Shown: positions 1 to 12,017, counted from the first letter of the stretch. The stretch: DNA of 64,000 nt from Henricia sp. BOLD:AAB3569 (GCA_037783545.1 JBBELK010000052.1:2604001-2668000); one strand, 5' to 3'. The notes: generated by a model from the letters alone, not told the origin. Program-made: numbers and translations.

Positions 1-179
1 TCGTCTCAGGAGACGAAAAATAATTATTTTACTCATTTCTCAAAGACTATAGCACTTCAGACAAAACCATTTTAGGGGAAGTTTTCTACGGTCATCATGT
101 TTATATTGAGTAAGTTAGGCGTAAATCTGTGAACATTTCTGATTTTCGAGATACCAATCATGTATACTGCCTTTAAAGG
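1..179 (+). repeat. Dispersed repeat, copy 1
   Basis: About 175 bases starting TCGTCTCAGGAGACGAAAA (itself a small palindrome) match 20645-20919 at most positions. It may continue upstream of the window. It is non-coding and lies in an intron or 5' region of the coiled-coil gene. Confidence 0.7.
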
Positions 180-440
180 GCACTAATGTTCTGATCCCAG
201 AAGAGTCTTCTTCGAGGGAAAAATTACAAGGACATGCAAAAACAGCACACTAAAACACGTTGCTGAGAGGATCACATAGAGAAGCAGTCGGACAGAACAA
301 AAGAAACAAAATGCTAGGTTTGGTAGAACAAAGATGCACTTTTCACGACACAACTCAGGATACACGATTGAACTCATTGAAGCCGTCAGTTACATGCACG
401 GATGGAGCTCAAACCTTGTGCTTTCTTCGACTTTTTAAAG

Positions 441-626
441 ATGCTGGCTATGCAACACGATCTCGAACTCCTGGAGAAAACTCGGACTACCCACAAAAAA
501 GAGCGGGATTCATTTCTATCCCAGTTGACGTCAGCGTTAGACGAGCTTGACAACGCCAAAGGGACACTTCAAGAGCAAAGACTGGAAATAAGACAGATAT
601 CAGCTCAACTAGCACGTTATACACAG
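441..626 (+). CDS. Coiled-coil gene, first exon in window
   Basis: The acceptor CTTTTTAAAG precedes the exon and ACACAG|GTAAGC ends it. It has 62 codons, phase 0 to 0, reading MLAMQHDLELLEKTR and ending in LARYTQ. The heptad pattern is clear. The ATG could be a start codon, but the acceptor makes an internal exon more likely. Confidence 0.8.
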
Positions 627-3600
627 GTAAGCAGATAAGAGGTAGAGCTCTTAGTAAACTATGTTCATATTATGAAGGGTTCTTATCCTCCCGGCGTAAG
701 TAAACGTTTTATCACTGTTTAGACTCGTTCAGATATAAATTATCCTTTTTAAGGTCAACATTTGTGTAGCGATGAATTATCGTCTGGGTATCCCTTGATA
801 CAGATGCTGGACAGCAAAGATGATCTCATCAAAAATCTGCAAAAGGATTTGGCCAACCAAAAGGAAGCTCAAGCTGAGCTGAATGAGGAGAAAGAGAAAA
901 GGCGGAGCTTAGAGATGACTTCATCCAATCACGACAGGATTGTCAAGGAGCTGGAGGAGAGAATGCATAACGAGGAGGTACATTATGCAAATCGACAAAA
1001 CCATAATGGGGAGAGGTTAACACTTTCATATGGTGTAAATTGTGGCCCTGAAAATGCTAGACGTTGGAAATAATTTGTTGGCGATACCTACGACTCTTTT
1101 GAGTTTTTTGTCAAGTTGTATTATGTTCAGCAAGTTCCTATCCCCGCTGGCACATTGGAGGGGCCGCTTGCTGCCAGCAAAGTCGTTAAGTTAGGATTAT
1201 TGGATGTTGCTTCATTGGTGCAAAGCCCCCAGTTGTTGTAGTTAATTTTATGGCATCTTCGGCAATCAAAGCCCTTCACGTCATCTACTACTAGCTTTAA
1301 CGTTAATAAATTATGACGACGGTTATGTAGTTTTGGAAGTATTGTAGGAGGGAAAACCCCGCGAAATATCCGCGGGAAAGGCACGCAGTCAAGCAGGTAC
1401 TGCAAACCCAATCCATATACACGTCTAGAAACCGAACCCGGGGCGCCAGAGGAGAAAAGCCAAGAAAGGCACCACTACGCCGACCTAACCGCATAGAGCA
1501 CTTCAAGCCATAACCCCTGTTATGGCGGATAATTCACAGTTCCGTCCAAATATGACACAGCAATTAATGGAAAATAAATCCAAACCATGTTCCAAAACTA
1601 TTGGGGTTAAAATGCATCTAAAGCGGGCCTCCCACTGTGCGATTTTTGCCATGAATTTCCAACGATTAGCTACGATTTGGTGAGATTACCAGAGACTGTC
1701 TATAGACTCTGTACACAATCGTACCAGATCGTACAAAATCGTTGGAAATTCGTGGCCAAAATCGCACAGTGGGAGGCCCGCTCAATTCTCATTGCAGGAC
1801 TTATAAAGCCTAATTGCAGGACTTATAAACCCTCGTCGGCTGCCAATGACGCCACCCACCTGTGTACCTCAATGTTCAGGAAGAAGATACTTGTAATCTT
1901 CATGCAATTCTGCTCACGGGCTGCGATTTGAAGTTCTTTAAGCCCATAAATTAAATAAAATATACAAGCATAGACAATTCCATTCCTTCCCATTAAGTCC
2001 TCTTGTGAAACTCTTGTAAAATTGATTCACATGTTTAGAACACATTCTTGTATTTTACGTTGCGATGCCATTCCAAAGGCAAATAAATTAATTTGACGCT
2101 ATAGCCCACAACTCACGGGTTAATCCCTTCTTCCATTCCCACAAGGTGGACAGCGCCACTTTACTGGCAGAACTGTGTGGAACACAGACGGAGGAGAGAG
2201 AGCGTATGGAAAGCCGTATTGAGATGCTGGAACAAGAACGAGATGCAATGATCGAGGATATTGAGGTAAATCTACGCACTGGCTGGGTCAGGCAGACTGA
2301 GAGTTTAAAAAGGCTAAGGAAACGTCATCAATGCGGCCTTCTTTCGGACCATGAGAGCAGAGCGAGTGGAGACATGGGTGGAGACATGGGTTCTATAGGC
2401 AACAAAATAATGTAAAGGTCTCCACAACGCAATTCTAAAGGTCTCCACAGGGATGGCACTAAATAGAAATATGGATTTTACTCAAAAAAGAGGGATTTCC
2501 AAAATATTCTGGTCGCTACATCTTCTAGTGTATAAAATTAGGAAAGTACGGTCGAAATTTCAGTCCGAGAAAACAATTCTGGTTGAAATAGGAGTGCTAT
2601 GACGATTTTTTAACCAAATTCTAGCCATTCATCAGAGTTAGTGCACGAGAACAAAGCCATGTCTCCACAAGGATAGGGGAATGGGAAAGCGGCGACTATA
2701 CAGGGTGGATAAAAAAAAACCAAACCGAGATAGTATTTATAATTGTAACTAAAGTAGGGCACATGTGAATCAAAGGAAGATATCTTCTGTTAGGGTTGAA
2801 TCTCCTCTTTAAAATGACACCCTGATCGTGTCATTTGTTTACGGTTGACTGAGCAGTAATCAAGGGTCTAGGTAGGGATTTGCACCACTTTCTTTAATGG
2901 CGTCCAGTGGCCTAAACCATGGCATAGCCTGCAGTGTGCTACCGCATTTCGGAACAACTGGGCACACCTTGGTATCTATAAGACCGTTACACCGGGCGAC
3001 AATTATACTCCGTTTCGAACCGTAAGATAACACAATCTGCATTAGTTTTAAAATTGTTCGAATAACTGATAACCAACTAGACATTTACAAAACATACACC
3101 AACAAATGACGATCGCACGGGAGTGATCATTAAACCCTTCTCCCCACTTCTCTGTATTTGTTTTCCTTGGCATGTGCGCACCATCGGTTGGTACCTTGGC
3201 TCGCGTTGCTAGTGATGTGGATACGTTCTGGTTTTTACAATGCATTACACGTAGTTACACGTACGTTGTTATGAATGTCGTCGCTTGTTAAGTATAGCGG
3301 CATAGAGTATAAAGCAGTCATTTTCATCTTTTGACCAGACGTTAACAAACGAACAGATATCAGTTACCACTGACGCAAATAAACTTAAAGGAACGCTCGA
3401 GCAAGTGACCAAAAAACTTCACAGTATGATCCAGCGACGAGCACCCCAAACGTTTCAACCACCGAACTTGGTAGACGCGCGAAGAACCAGAAAACCGACC
3501 GGGACTTCCGTCGCCACAGACCCGCTGACTGGAGAGATGGCTCTGGTGGGCATTGAGGAACCGAACGATCCGATAAGGAGTACACAGATAACAAGGGACG

Positions 3601-6600
3601 TGGAAGAACTCATTGAACTTTTCGTGACTATCACGGATTCTGCGTTTGTTGACGAAGCACCCGATTTGAACAATTTGGACGATGTGGTCGGATCGTCTCG
3701 GAGTGCAGATGACCAGGAAGATAGCATTAGTTCGATAGCTTGGGAGGACGATAAAGCAACTGTTACTGATGACAACAATGATGAAGGAAAAGTTGATCCA
3801 AGGTATCTTCAATCAGGTAGGATTGACATAAACAATGGTTTACCTTGAAAATCTGTTATACACATGCACATTCATGCAGCTACCTTGTAGCTTGGCTTGC
3901 CAAAGATGTTATGCCCTTGTATAACCAACAGCTTCTTACCGGCAAACCAGTAAGCGGCTGCTGCACTACAAGATCATGAAACGAGTCGTCTTAGTATATC
4001 TTTTAATTTTAAAATAAACATGCGCTGTATTAGTTTTCCATTGTACATGTATTCTGCTCTAAGGTAGATGGCGTCGACGTTAAATTTTACACGGGAAAAA
4101 AATAATGTGGTGTTTGTTACCGTTGCTATCAATACTTTTAGTCTAGGTTTTCTTGTCAACTCCTAATGTAAAATTTTGGGTAACTGCAAAAGTCTCTTGA
4201 TCAGTCAGTTATAATATAGATAACCTTTTGTTTACAACTCTCAGGCGCATACAGGAAAGCCGAGCGGGAGGTAATTGCCAGACTGCAAGCCCTCGCCATG
4301 ATGATGCAGGCCAGACGCAAAACCAGAGAAAAGGACAGTCACGGGTAAGGACCATCAGAGCTTACATGGTATCCTCCGTCTATTTGTTTACCAGACGCCT
4401 AGTCGGGAAAGGGGCGCAACCTCTGGTGTGGGCCGTATAGACGATTCCAACCACTTAGAATATATTACTGGGACAGCATTATGCGCGCCTGAAGGTGGTA
4501 CGCACGCGTTGAACATACCTTCTCGACCAGTAGTGTGGTATGGCTAGCCAGTACGCGCACGTTTTAAGTTCTGAGAACGCGCGCGTGAGAGCTGTTGCGT
4601 ACCAGTAATGGTGGCTGCTTAGATTAGTCTATTTTTCCTCCAATATGAATTGCTGAACGTATGAGATACTTTCTTCATGTATTGTATGCGCTTTCATACT
4701 TGTTTTTACCTTTCGTACTACGGACAAATTTTGGCTTTGTGACAAATTTTGTGGCTTTGGGCCAAATTTATCTCAGACTTTGGCTTTGTGGGTGGGTACG
4801 GTCAACGCAAGGTAGGTCTAACTTTTCCATCCTATGCACCCTCTGGATAATCTGTCAAACTATATCGTAAAATCAAATTTACATTTGAAAATGGTATTAA
4901 TTTAAAGCTACGTGGTTGTCTATACAGTATGTAATGTTTGGTTTTTACAAAGCAATCACCCAGATGCATGCAATCAAGTTAAAGAGCCTCTGTTGACGAA
5001 ACGAGAACAGCTTTCAATTGATAGCCTAGAAAATGGGAAACCAGAAAACGATTCTGCTGGTGACGTGCCAAGGCAAATGAGAGAACGTGCAAGGCAATAT
5101 GGGACAACGACCTCAAGAGAGAGAACCGTCGGACATTATCAGTCGAAATCAAGGGATCTGCCATCTGCATACGGGACCGAGGTACAACCTGTCATTGGCC
5201 ATTAAACTCACTGAGAATAAGCAAATTACTCGTCAGGATATGTACTCAAATAGGTAATTCGGTTTGAATTAACATTAGAGATGATACTTGGAATGCAGTT
5301 GTAAAACATTTTGTGCTAAGCCGAGGTGTTAGGTCATCTAGAAAGTAGGCCTACGTTTAATAAACATTCTACGGGGAAATTGAAGAGAACAGTTCACAAG
5401 GTTGTAAAACGACAAGAACCATTATTTTGTCACCCTTTATACTCTTTCGTGGGGTGGTGGTTATCTCATTGAAGGGTTTATCCCTCAGTAGGGCTTGCTA
5501 AGCTTACGCGATAGCCAATCCCAATCAGTGAGGAACAACTGCAACGCCGTGATTCGAGACCACCAGTTGACTTCATAGCTCAATTAGTAGGTCGTCTGCA
5601 CGTTAAGCAGAAGGTCCGCGGTTCGAATCCCAGTACAGCCAAGTTGCTTTTCACTGCATCCACATTTCCCAAATTCGGACATTTGTCCACATTTGTATCC
5701 CTTTATATTCTTGGATACAAGAGCTTTTAGCTAATGAACCATAGCTTAAAGCTTAGAGTCACAATACATACACTACATTGCTGATCTTTTGTTGTTTTTA
5801 TCAACGTTTCAGGACACGGACCAAGAGCAGACACCAACCGATTCTGAGAATGAAGACTTGCTCTCCACTCTCGAACGCGAGCAGCTTCGCCTGAAGCTCG
5901 AACTCGCCGAGATCAAACAAACCGAGGCCCAGGCAGAGGAGCGACTGCAACGGGAGGAGGAAGCCCACCTGACCTCCCTCCGGAGTGCCAACGAGTACCA
6001 GGAGGAATGCGCCAGGATGCAGATGGAGAAGGAAGAGCTTCTCCCTGAACCAGATTCTCAGGAAGAGGTCCTGGAAGACAGTGATGAGATGGGGTCCACC
6101 TTGCACGAGAAACTTGAGAGAATGTTCTTGGAGGAACTGGCGAGTTTGAAGGAGGAGAACGAACACCTGATGGCTGAAAGGTTTCAGCAGCAGATGATCC
6201 TCGCTGAGCAAAACAAAGGCCTAGCGGGCAGCCTGCCAGACCTGTCAGTGCTGATGAGTCCACGACAGTCTGATGACAAGTGTGACTTGGACGCAAATGT
6301 GGAAGAGTTAGTAAAGAGTCCACGGGAAGCAAAAAAAGACTCAAAGCCAAGGCGGCAAAAGTTGCACAGACAATTCTCGATATTCTCGCAACCAGCTACC
6401 GAGCAATTACAATTGAACAATCAGAAGCACAACCGAACTACATATGGCGACAGTCACTGCAAAGCTCCAAATAATGACAAAGCAGGAGTTCCACAAGATC
6501 AAGAACATATTTTATCGTACAGCGACGACAAGACGACATATTCTTCTCTTACTGAATCTGCAGATAAACCAGAAGCCGACCAGGGTCGGGAAAGGCACGA

Positions 6601-9600
6601 TTTGGAAGCAAAATTAGAAGAACAAAGGTGTCAAAACGCCAGAGATCTAAGACGCCAAGATGCGAAAGGTCATGCGAGCAAGAAAGGCCGACTCGCCAAC
6701 TCCACGAACAAGGGAAGGAACAACACCGCCCCAAACCGTAGCCACCTAGCAAGAAGTCAGAGACTTGTAAGCTTCCCCGATGAAGACAGGCCGCCGAGAA
6801 TTGGTGTTTCTGATGAGGACGCCTGTTCAAGAGTACGTATGCAAAAGCTAAAAACCGTTCAGGACGACCTCGAAGGCAATGCTGGTGAATCGGGTCATGG
6901 TTTGACAATGGACAGGGAACCAGCATCAAAAGTGAAGACAAATGTTTGCGACCAAAATGTCATGGGAACAAGTCCCATGATATCCCCAGTCACGGAGGAA
7001 ACCAAGGAATATTTGGATTTGCAGAGTGTGTCGGAATGTGTTCAACGTCTGCCGCGGCAGGCGGGAACCGAGGGGCACGCATTAACAAGAATTAGACATG
7101 ATTCCCATCAACTGATTCCCATAATGGAGCTTTCGGAGAGTCGGCCTCCACTTCTTGAGCTACATCAAGACAGACATGCTCTCCAAGATAAGCTAACTAA
7201 AGCCTTACAGACAGAAGTAAGACTCCAAAAGTTGGTTGATGACCTTCGAGCTAAAGCAGATATTCTGCAAACAAAATTGGCCCAAAGCAACGAACTTGTG
7301 TCGGTGCTACAGCACGATAATGCCCACCTGCAGGACACCTGCACTATTGCCCAGGAAGAGCGACAGAGCACTCAAAGAGATCTCGGCGAAAGCACCAAAA
7401 GAATCGAAGTACTCAACGCCCAGCTATGCATAAGCGAAGAGTGTGCAAAACGCTCACAAGCAGAATGTACCACACTTGAGAACATGTATCTCTCAGAACA
7501 AACGAAAAATGCAGAGCTGCAAAACAGAGTAGGTCGAATAGGGAAAGAATTAGATCACAATTTGAGAGAGAAAGAGAAGATGCAAGAATTTAGAAGGAAG
7601 ACAAGACATCTTAAATCAAAGAACGAGCCGCCATTCAGAACACAGGAATCAGAATTCGAACGTGCCGAGAGAAAAACTCAGCACGCACAAGAAGCGTTAC
7701 AAAATCACCTGGAGGAACAGATCGATAAAACATTTGATCTGGAGAATGAACTTGATGACAGTCGATGTTTGATTAAGGACCTCGAGCGAGAACGGGACAT
7801 CTTACAAGAAGACTTTATCGGCATGCTGCAGACACGATCGGAGCTGAAAGCAAAGCTGGTCGATGCTCAAGATCAAGTCCAAGTCCTGACAAGAAACCTA
7901 CAAGAAAGCCGAACCCTTGTAAAGTCCCTGAAGCGAGAGATGTGGGAATATCTGCATCAGGATTCACATATTCACCAAGAACGAGCCGCTATGTTGAAGA
8001 TGAAATTGCAAGAGCTTCGTTCTGATCGTCAACGAGTTGCGGAGAAGACGAATTTAGAGGAAAAACTGAAAATTGTTGATGCATCCCCTGGATCAAATGT
8101 AGCGAGCCATTGGGACACACAACTACGGGTTCCTGGACAAGATAAATTTTGTAAAAATATTGCCATGAAAAGATCAAAGTCAGCAAAACCTAGGATGGTT
8201 CGACAATCAGTAATTCTTTATGGAGATCCAGAAGACCAGTCACATACTGCCACGGTAGGTGGCATTCCTTGGACAGCAGAAGTGGACAGTCCCATGCAGT
8301 AAGTATCATTACTTATATGGTGCTTGTTTCTAAACTGACATGCTAAATATGGACTAAAATAAACTGATACCGTTATATAAATGCCGATGTGATTATTAAG
8401 ACAATTCGCAGAGTGCCGCGGTTAGAGAACTGGTTTTCAAATGAAATAAAACAGAATACCAATGAAGTGAAAGGAAAGGGATGGGTTCAATATTTCATAT
8501 GCCGTCCTAGATACAGAAGACACCAATACATAGCTGATGTGGCCACAATAGCTTTATAGATTAAAAAGCATCACGGTACCATCACAATTGTCTGTTTAGT
8601 CGGTATTTATATATTTATAGTTTTATAAGCCGACACGTAACAGCCACCTGCCTTTATGTTCCCTAGCTACGACGAAGCAATTTTGAATCTGAGGAAGACC
8701 AACATTCGACTCTCCTTCGATCTGCACTTGGCAAGGTAAATGTCGCCATTATTCTTCCAGACATTCACATTTGTGACGTGCAGAAGGCAAGGGGTTGACA
8801 TTGGGATCAAATATACTTTGCCTATATATACCAATACATATAGCCTAGCCACATTAACGTGCACAAGATCGACTAAAAATAATGAATATTGACCATCGAA
8901 CCACACGCGGATTGTCAATTTTCTCAACGATTTGTCTGTGTAATTTGCGAGGTGGGGTATGAATGTTTTCTGTGTCGGTGTATTACAAGCGAGAGGACTG
9001 AAGAATTTTTGTCACATTTTAATGTTGCATGATTCGTATCACTGACGTGGGATCGCCACATCTCATGACGATGTGAAGCTCTAGAAGCTTGAAAACTTTT
9101 GTTCTCTAAAATCTAAAGCACACTAGAATTCATCATCTTTACCACATGTTTGTCAAATTGGTTTTGCATTAAAGAAGCATAATGGACGCGGTATAAAAAG
9201 GCATTCCTAAACCGAGATGAGGGCTGATTTCACATTCCACTCATCAACCGCTGACTCCGCAATCACGTCATCATCAGTGAACAAGATACCATCAAAACCT
9301 CTTTGTGAGCTATGATTTAGTGTTTGCGTTGTTTTGCGAATATTTCTTCTCAGAGACGCTCTTGAAACAAAAACGAAGGAGTGCTGGAACTTGCAGGAAT
9401 CACTCCAAGATGCTGCATGTATGGAGCGAGAAATGACCAACGCCATGAAGCTACTTAAGGACCAAACTAGAGCTGAGGTTGAGATGCAGGCCAAACTTGC
9501 TAAAAGGTGAAATCTATGACTGGGTTGAGACTAAGTTCAATTACTTTGCAATTATACAGTGTTCTTCACTCTTGAATAGCACAATAACCACTTGAAATTT

Positions 9601-12017
9601 TGTGTTTTTAGATCCGAAGAACAGGAAGAGGAGATATTTAGACTCAGGAGCACGCTTCGAAGACAGCACATCCAAGAAGGCCCATCAACTGTCTTGGATC
9701 AAGACCCAAACACTAAGTAGGATACTTCACAGCTTATGCAAGCCATTTTGAAAAAATCATAATTCAAGCAGATGGCCTGAAAGATTTACATGTCTAATAA
9801 AAATGTATGCTCGTTAGTGTTACGCTTTTAATGTAGTTAGTTAATGTTCATGCCTAACTATGGATTTAAATGTTGTACCTTTTACATTTTGCTAAATTTT
9901 TGTCTGATTGGTTCAATAGACCCACAAGACTGAATGAAATGCTGGCAGGATTTAGTCATGAACTTCAGGGCCATCTTGATGACCACATGGAGAAAACACA
10001 GCTCCAAAATGAGACTGATGACAGAAAGAAGGTACAATTTCCTTGCACTGAAAGTGATCAAGGCATGTTACCTAGCTAGCTGGCTGATGCTTGATAGTTG
10101 GCAAATGTTAAGCTGTCTATCCTATAGGAACATTAAAATTAACACCCGGTGCGGTTTTGTACATTATATCTTCTGAAGAGTACAAGATTCTTCAGACGTT
10201 CAGACGACTTCAAACACAACCTAGCAGTTGGCCAGTTGGTGCATTCAATGAAATTAAAGCATTCAATGAAATTAAAAGGAATTATTAATTTATTTATGTT
10301 TTTTAGAGAGGAGTTTGTTAACAAAAGAGAAGAGTGTTGAGGTACAGGGACAGTAGCCGAGTACCTCTGTCACTTACCGCGGCGAGTACACATAAGCCGG
10401 TCAATCTGCAATATTAAAGTTATGAATCGCAGGATCTAGTGCTGCACCAAACCCAAATCCCATGTTGTAGTTAATGCTTTCACAAGGCCACCCTGTATAA
10501 GTCCTCACAACTCAACGAGTCTCAGTGTTGAAGTCATCCCTTTGGGGAATCAGGTTGGCGTAGCGGTTCTTTACTCGCCTTCCACCTTTGTGACCCTGGT
10601 TCGAATCCCGTTCAGGTCAGTATGTGGATTGGGTTTTCAGTCCCTGCTTGATTACGTGAGTTTTCGCACACGATGGTGTGTGGGGTTTTCCTCCCATCAC
10701 TAAAACTGTTCTCTCGCACTTCGTGGCCATGCTGAAGAACCCCCTAGGTGGCAACAGGACAACGACTTGAGTCGGCTAATCTCGGCAACCGGATCCCTTT
10801 AGGGGATCATACGAAAGCAGCAGCAGCAGTCATTCCTTTCACAAAGCCAGCAAAAGGCCCAACACGTCCTCACAATTAACTCCATAGGCCTGAGTGCTAT
10901 ATAAGTTCATCACAAGGCCCAGCAAGCCCTCTTAGCTCAAATGGGTCTCAGCATCGTGGTGAAGGACATCACAAGGCCCTACAAGCCCTCACAGCTCAAA
11001 TGGGTCTCAACATTGCAGTGAAGGCCATCACAAGGCCCTGCAAGTCCTAACACAATGGGTCTCAGCGTTGAAGCCAAGGTTTTCACAAGACCATCGCAAG
11101 ACCCTGCAAATCCTCACAACCCCATGGGTCTCAGAGCTGTACATAGTCAAGGCTTTCACAAGACCATCACAAGGCCTTGCATGTGTAACAACTCTATTGT
11201 TATATTCAAGCCACAAGCCAAAAATGAACTGCAGCAATGATGTACTTCTCATCAATAATTAAGATTTTGGTTCAACTGTCTTCTATCAGGTTCAAGAGCT
11301 AGAAAGACACCTGTCTAACATGGATGCCCAGCTGTCTGTGGACAAGATCACGATTCAGTCGCTAAGTGATGACAACCGTAGACTTAGAGCCATGGTCTAC
11401 AAACTCAAAGAGCGTATAGCGGACAACCAAATGTAAGAACGTCTATCGGTCTCTTCGGCTAAACCCACAACGGGAATGCAGAGACGTGTGAATTTTTAGT
11501 CACCAAGAAATAAACATGGGCCCGGCAGATATATAAACAGGCACTGAATACATGATATTAATGGCTAGTAATTCCTCATCAGAGCCATTTATTGTGAAAC
11601 AGCCAAAGGGACATGAAAATAGTGCCTAGACTCAACTTGCAATATCATGGAATCCTGACCAGCTGCTATTAACTACGAAGACAGAGGGTCAAAACATGTA
11701 ATTTTGTGTGAAGCCTAATTCACACACCCACTCTTTTTGAACGTAAAGTTTCTTAACTTCTCTGCTTGAATCGTTCTTATCTCAACCCCAATCTCATTTC
11801 CCCCCACAGGACTCATCAAAAAGACGGTCGATTGAACGCCGTGTACCAGGCTCTAGCCAGAGCCCAAGTGCGAGTCATAGCCACGTCTATGGCAGAGGGC
11901 TCACAGACGGTTCTGACTGGAGCAGGAGTTTTCAGCAACCCCATAGCAAGGACCCAGCAAAGAGCTCGACATCATATGGGAAGTGTTGGGAACAGTCTGG
12001 GGAACTCATATGACTAA
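441..12017 (+). CDS. Large coiled-coil protein, 3' thirteen exons (5' partial)
   Basis: Joining 441-626, 804-977, 2146-2265, 3357-3816, 4245-4344, 4953-5181, 5813-8298, 8667-8735, 9354-9506, 9612-9716, 9920-10031, 11290-11432 and 11810-12017 keeps one open frame of 1,514 codons plus TAA. Every intron is GT-AG and every phase matches. Heptad-rich Glu/Lys/Gln coiled coil fills residues 1-160, about 435-570 and about 870-1200 (residues counted from the first exon in the window), with a shorter helical stretch near the C-terminus. The parts between are polar and probably disordered. There is no signal peptide and no membrane segment. The architecture suggests a cytoskeletal, centrosomal or ciliary scaffold, but that is inference; I do not recognise the family. 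The first exon starts in phase 0 with ATG, but a good acceptor precedes it, so the true start is probably upstream of the window. A possible ATTAAA poly(A) signal lies about 540 bases past the stop. Confidence 0.85.
804..977 (+). CDS. Coiled-coil gene, exon 2 in window
   Basis: It lies between CTTGATACAG and GAG|GTACAT and has 58 codons, phase 0 to 0. It begins MLDSKDDLIKNLQKDL and is strongly charged coiled coil (NEEKEKRRSLEM). Confidence 0.82.
1340..1500 (-). repeat. tRNA-derived SINE, degenerate, copy 1
   Basis: On the minus strand an A-box-like GTCGGCGTAGTGG (1471-1485) is followed by a B-box-like GGGTTCGGTTTC (around 1430) and then TATATGGATTGGGTTTGCAG. The same order and words occur at 10544-10827 and 43498-43685. 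It lies in an intron. Confidence 0.6.
1623..1781. mobile_element. 159-bp fold-back MITE
   Basis: The ends are near-perfect inverted repeats starting GCGGGCCTCCCACTGTGCGA and extending about 45 bases on each side, past CCAACGATT. The element has no coding capacity. It lies in the intron before coiled-coil exon 3. No convincing target duplication is visible. Confidence 0.75.
2146..2265 (+). CDS. Coiled-coil gene, exon 3 in window
   Basis: The acceptor is TTCCCACAAG and the donor GAG|GTAAAT. It has 40 codons, phase 0 to 0, from VDSATLLAELCGTQTEE to AMIEDIE. Confidence 0.82.
2266..3356. other. Intron, no clear element
   Basis: Repeated GTCTCCACA words stand at 2418, 2441 and 2660. A stretch starting TACAGGGTGGATAAAAAAA (2699) resembles the end of a mariner-type transposon, but no matching second end was found. 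Otherwise I see nothing. Confidence 0.4.
3357..3816 (+). CDS. Coiled-coil gene, exon 4 in window
   Basis: Two AG acceptors stand 7 bases apart (ending at 3356 and 3363). Only the first keeps the phase-0 frame set by exon 3. The exon encodes a short helix and then an acidic, Ser/Asp-rich linker (DDQEDSISSIAWEDDKATV). The donor is TCAG|GTAGGA and the exon ends in phase 1. Confidence 0.78.
3817..4952. other. Introns on either side of exon 5
   Basis: Apart from the exon at 4245-4344, this holds a CG-rich patch at 4480-4590 with alternating CGCGCG words and otherwise unremarkable AT-rich sequence. No RNA gene or element was recognised. Confidence 0.4.
4245..4344 (+). CDS. Coiled-coil gene, exon 5 in window
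   Basis: The acceptor is ACAACTCTCAG and the donor CACGG|GTAAGG. Joined to exon 4 it reads GAYRKAEREVIARLQALAMM, a basic amphipathic helix. Phase 1 in, phase 2 out. Confidence 0.8.
4953..5181 (+). CDS. Coiled-coil gene, exon 6 in window
   Basis: The acceptor is GTTTTTACAAAG and the donor GAG|GTACAA. The entering phase 2 completes a Gly codon, and the exon then has 76 codons of polar, Arg-rich, low-structure sequence ending in SAYGTE. Confidence 0.78.
5569..5641 (+). repeat. tRNA-like sequence, probably a pseudogene or SINE head
   Basis: TAGCTCAATTAGTAGG is followed by an anticodon-type hairpin TCTGC-ACGTTAA-GCAGA, whose centre would read GTT (Asn), and by the B box GGTTCGAATCC. The D stem and T stem do not pair, the loop has C where the invariant U33 should be, and no acceptor stem forms. 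A functional tRNA is unlikely. Confidence 0.45.
5813..8298 (+). CDS. Coiled-coil gene, giant exon 7 in window
   Basis: A single 2,486-base exon with acceptor ATCAACGTTTCAG and donor ATGCA|GTAAGT. It begins DTDQEQTPTDSENEDLL. The first 150 residues are coiled coil (LEREQLRLKLELAEIKQ); a long polar basic linker follows; then about 330 residues of continuous heptads (RTQESEFERAERKTQ, LVDAQDQVQVLTRNLQE). It holds over half of the visible protein and far exceeds the usual 100-200 base animal exon. The reading frame runs on to a TAA that falls just inside the donor. Confidence 0.9.
8667..8735 (+). CDS. Coiled-coil gene, exon 8 in window
   Basis: A 69-base exon between TTCCCTAG and GGCAAG|GTAAAT. 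It reads YDEAILNLRKTNIRLSFDL. Phase 2 in and 2 out, matching both neighbours. Confidence 0.8.
9354..9506 (+). CDS. Coiled-coil gene, exon 9 in window
   Basis: The acceptor is ATTTCTTCTCAG and the donor AAAAG|GTGAAA. It reads DALETKTKECWNLQESLQDA, coiled coil. Phase 2 to 2. Confidence 0.82.
9612..9716 (+). CDS. Coiled-coil gene, exon 10 in window
   Basis: The acceptor is TGTGTTTTTAG and the donor ACTAA|GTAGGA. It reads SEEQEEEIFRLRSTLRRQHI and then a Pro/Asp-rich turn. Phase 2 to 2; a TAG stop lies just inside the intron. Confidence 0.78.
9920..10031 (+). CDS. Coiled-coil gene, exon 11 in window
   Basis: The acceptor is GGTTCAATAG and the donor AAGAAG|GTACAA. It reads PTRLNEMLAGFSHELQGHL. 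Phase 2 in, 0 out. Confidence 0.78.
10480..11185 (+). repeat. 59-bp minisatellite in an intron, split by a SINE
   Basis: The word CATCACAAGGCC recurs at 10908, 10967 and 11026, exactly 59 bases apart; more degenerate units run to about 11180 and one lies left of the SINE at 10480-10543. Units carry CTCACAACTCAATGGGTCTCA. Copies differ by many substitutions, so the array is old. Confidence 0.75.
10544..10827 (+). mobile_element. tRNA-derived SINE with target duplications
   Basis: A box TTGGCGTAGCGGTT, B box GGTTCGAATCC, a body with GTATGTGGATTGGGTTTTCA and a 3' tail of AGC triplets. It is flanked by AGTCATCCCTTT (10532-10543) and AGTCATTCCTTT (10828-10839), a 12-base target duplication with one difference. 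It inserted into the 59-bp minisatellite. Confidence 0.8.
11290..11432 (+). CDS. Coiled-coil gene, exon 12 in window
   Basis: The acceptor is GTCTTCTATCAG and the donor CAAAT|GTAAGA. It reads VQELERHLSNMDAQLSVDK and LRAMVYKLKERIADNQ, coiled coil. Phase 0 in, 2 out. Confidence 0.83.
11810..12017 (+). CDS. Coiled-coil gene, terminal exon
   Basis: The acceptor is ATTTCCCCCCACAG. It starts in phase 2, reads THQKDGRLNAVYQALARAQV and ends MGSVGNSLGNSYD then TAA. The tail is Ser/Gly-rich and not coiled coil. Confidence 0.83.

Noticed and set aside
5569-5641. A functional tRNA-Asn gene
   Set aside because: The D and T stems do not pair, U33 is missing and there is no acceptor stem.
10480-11185. A CRISPR-like array
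   Set aside because: Regular spacing exists, but the whole 59-bp unit is repeated with no unique spacers, and the genome is eukaryotic.
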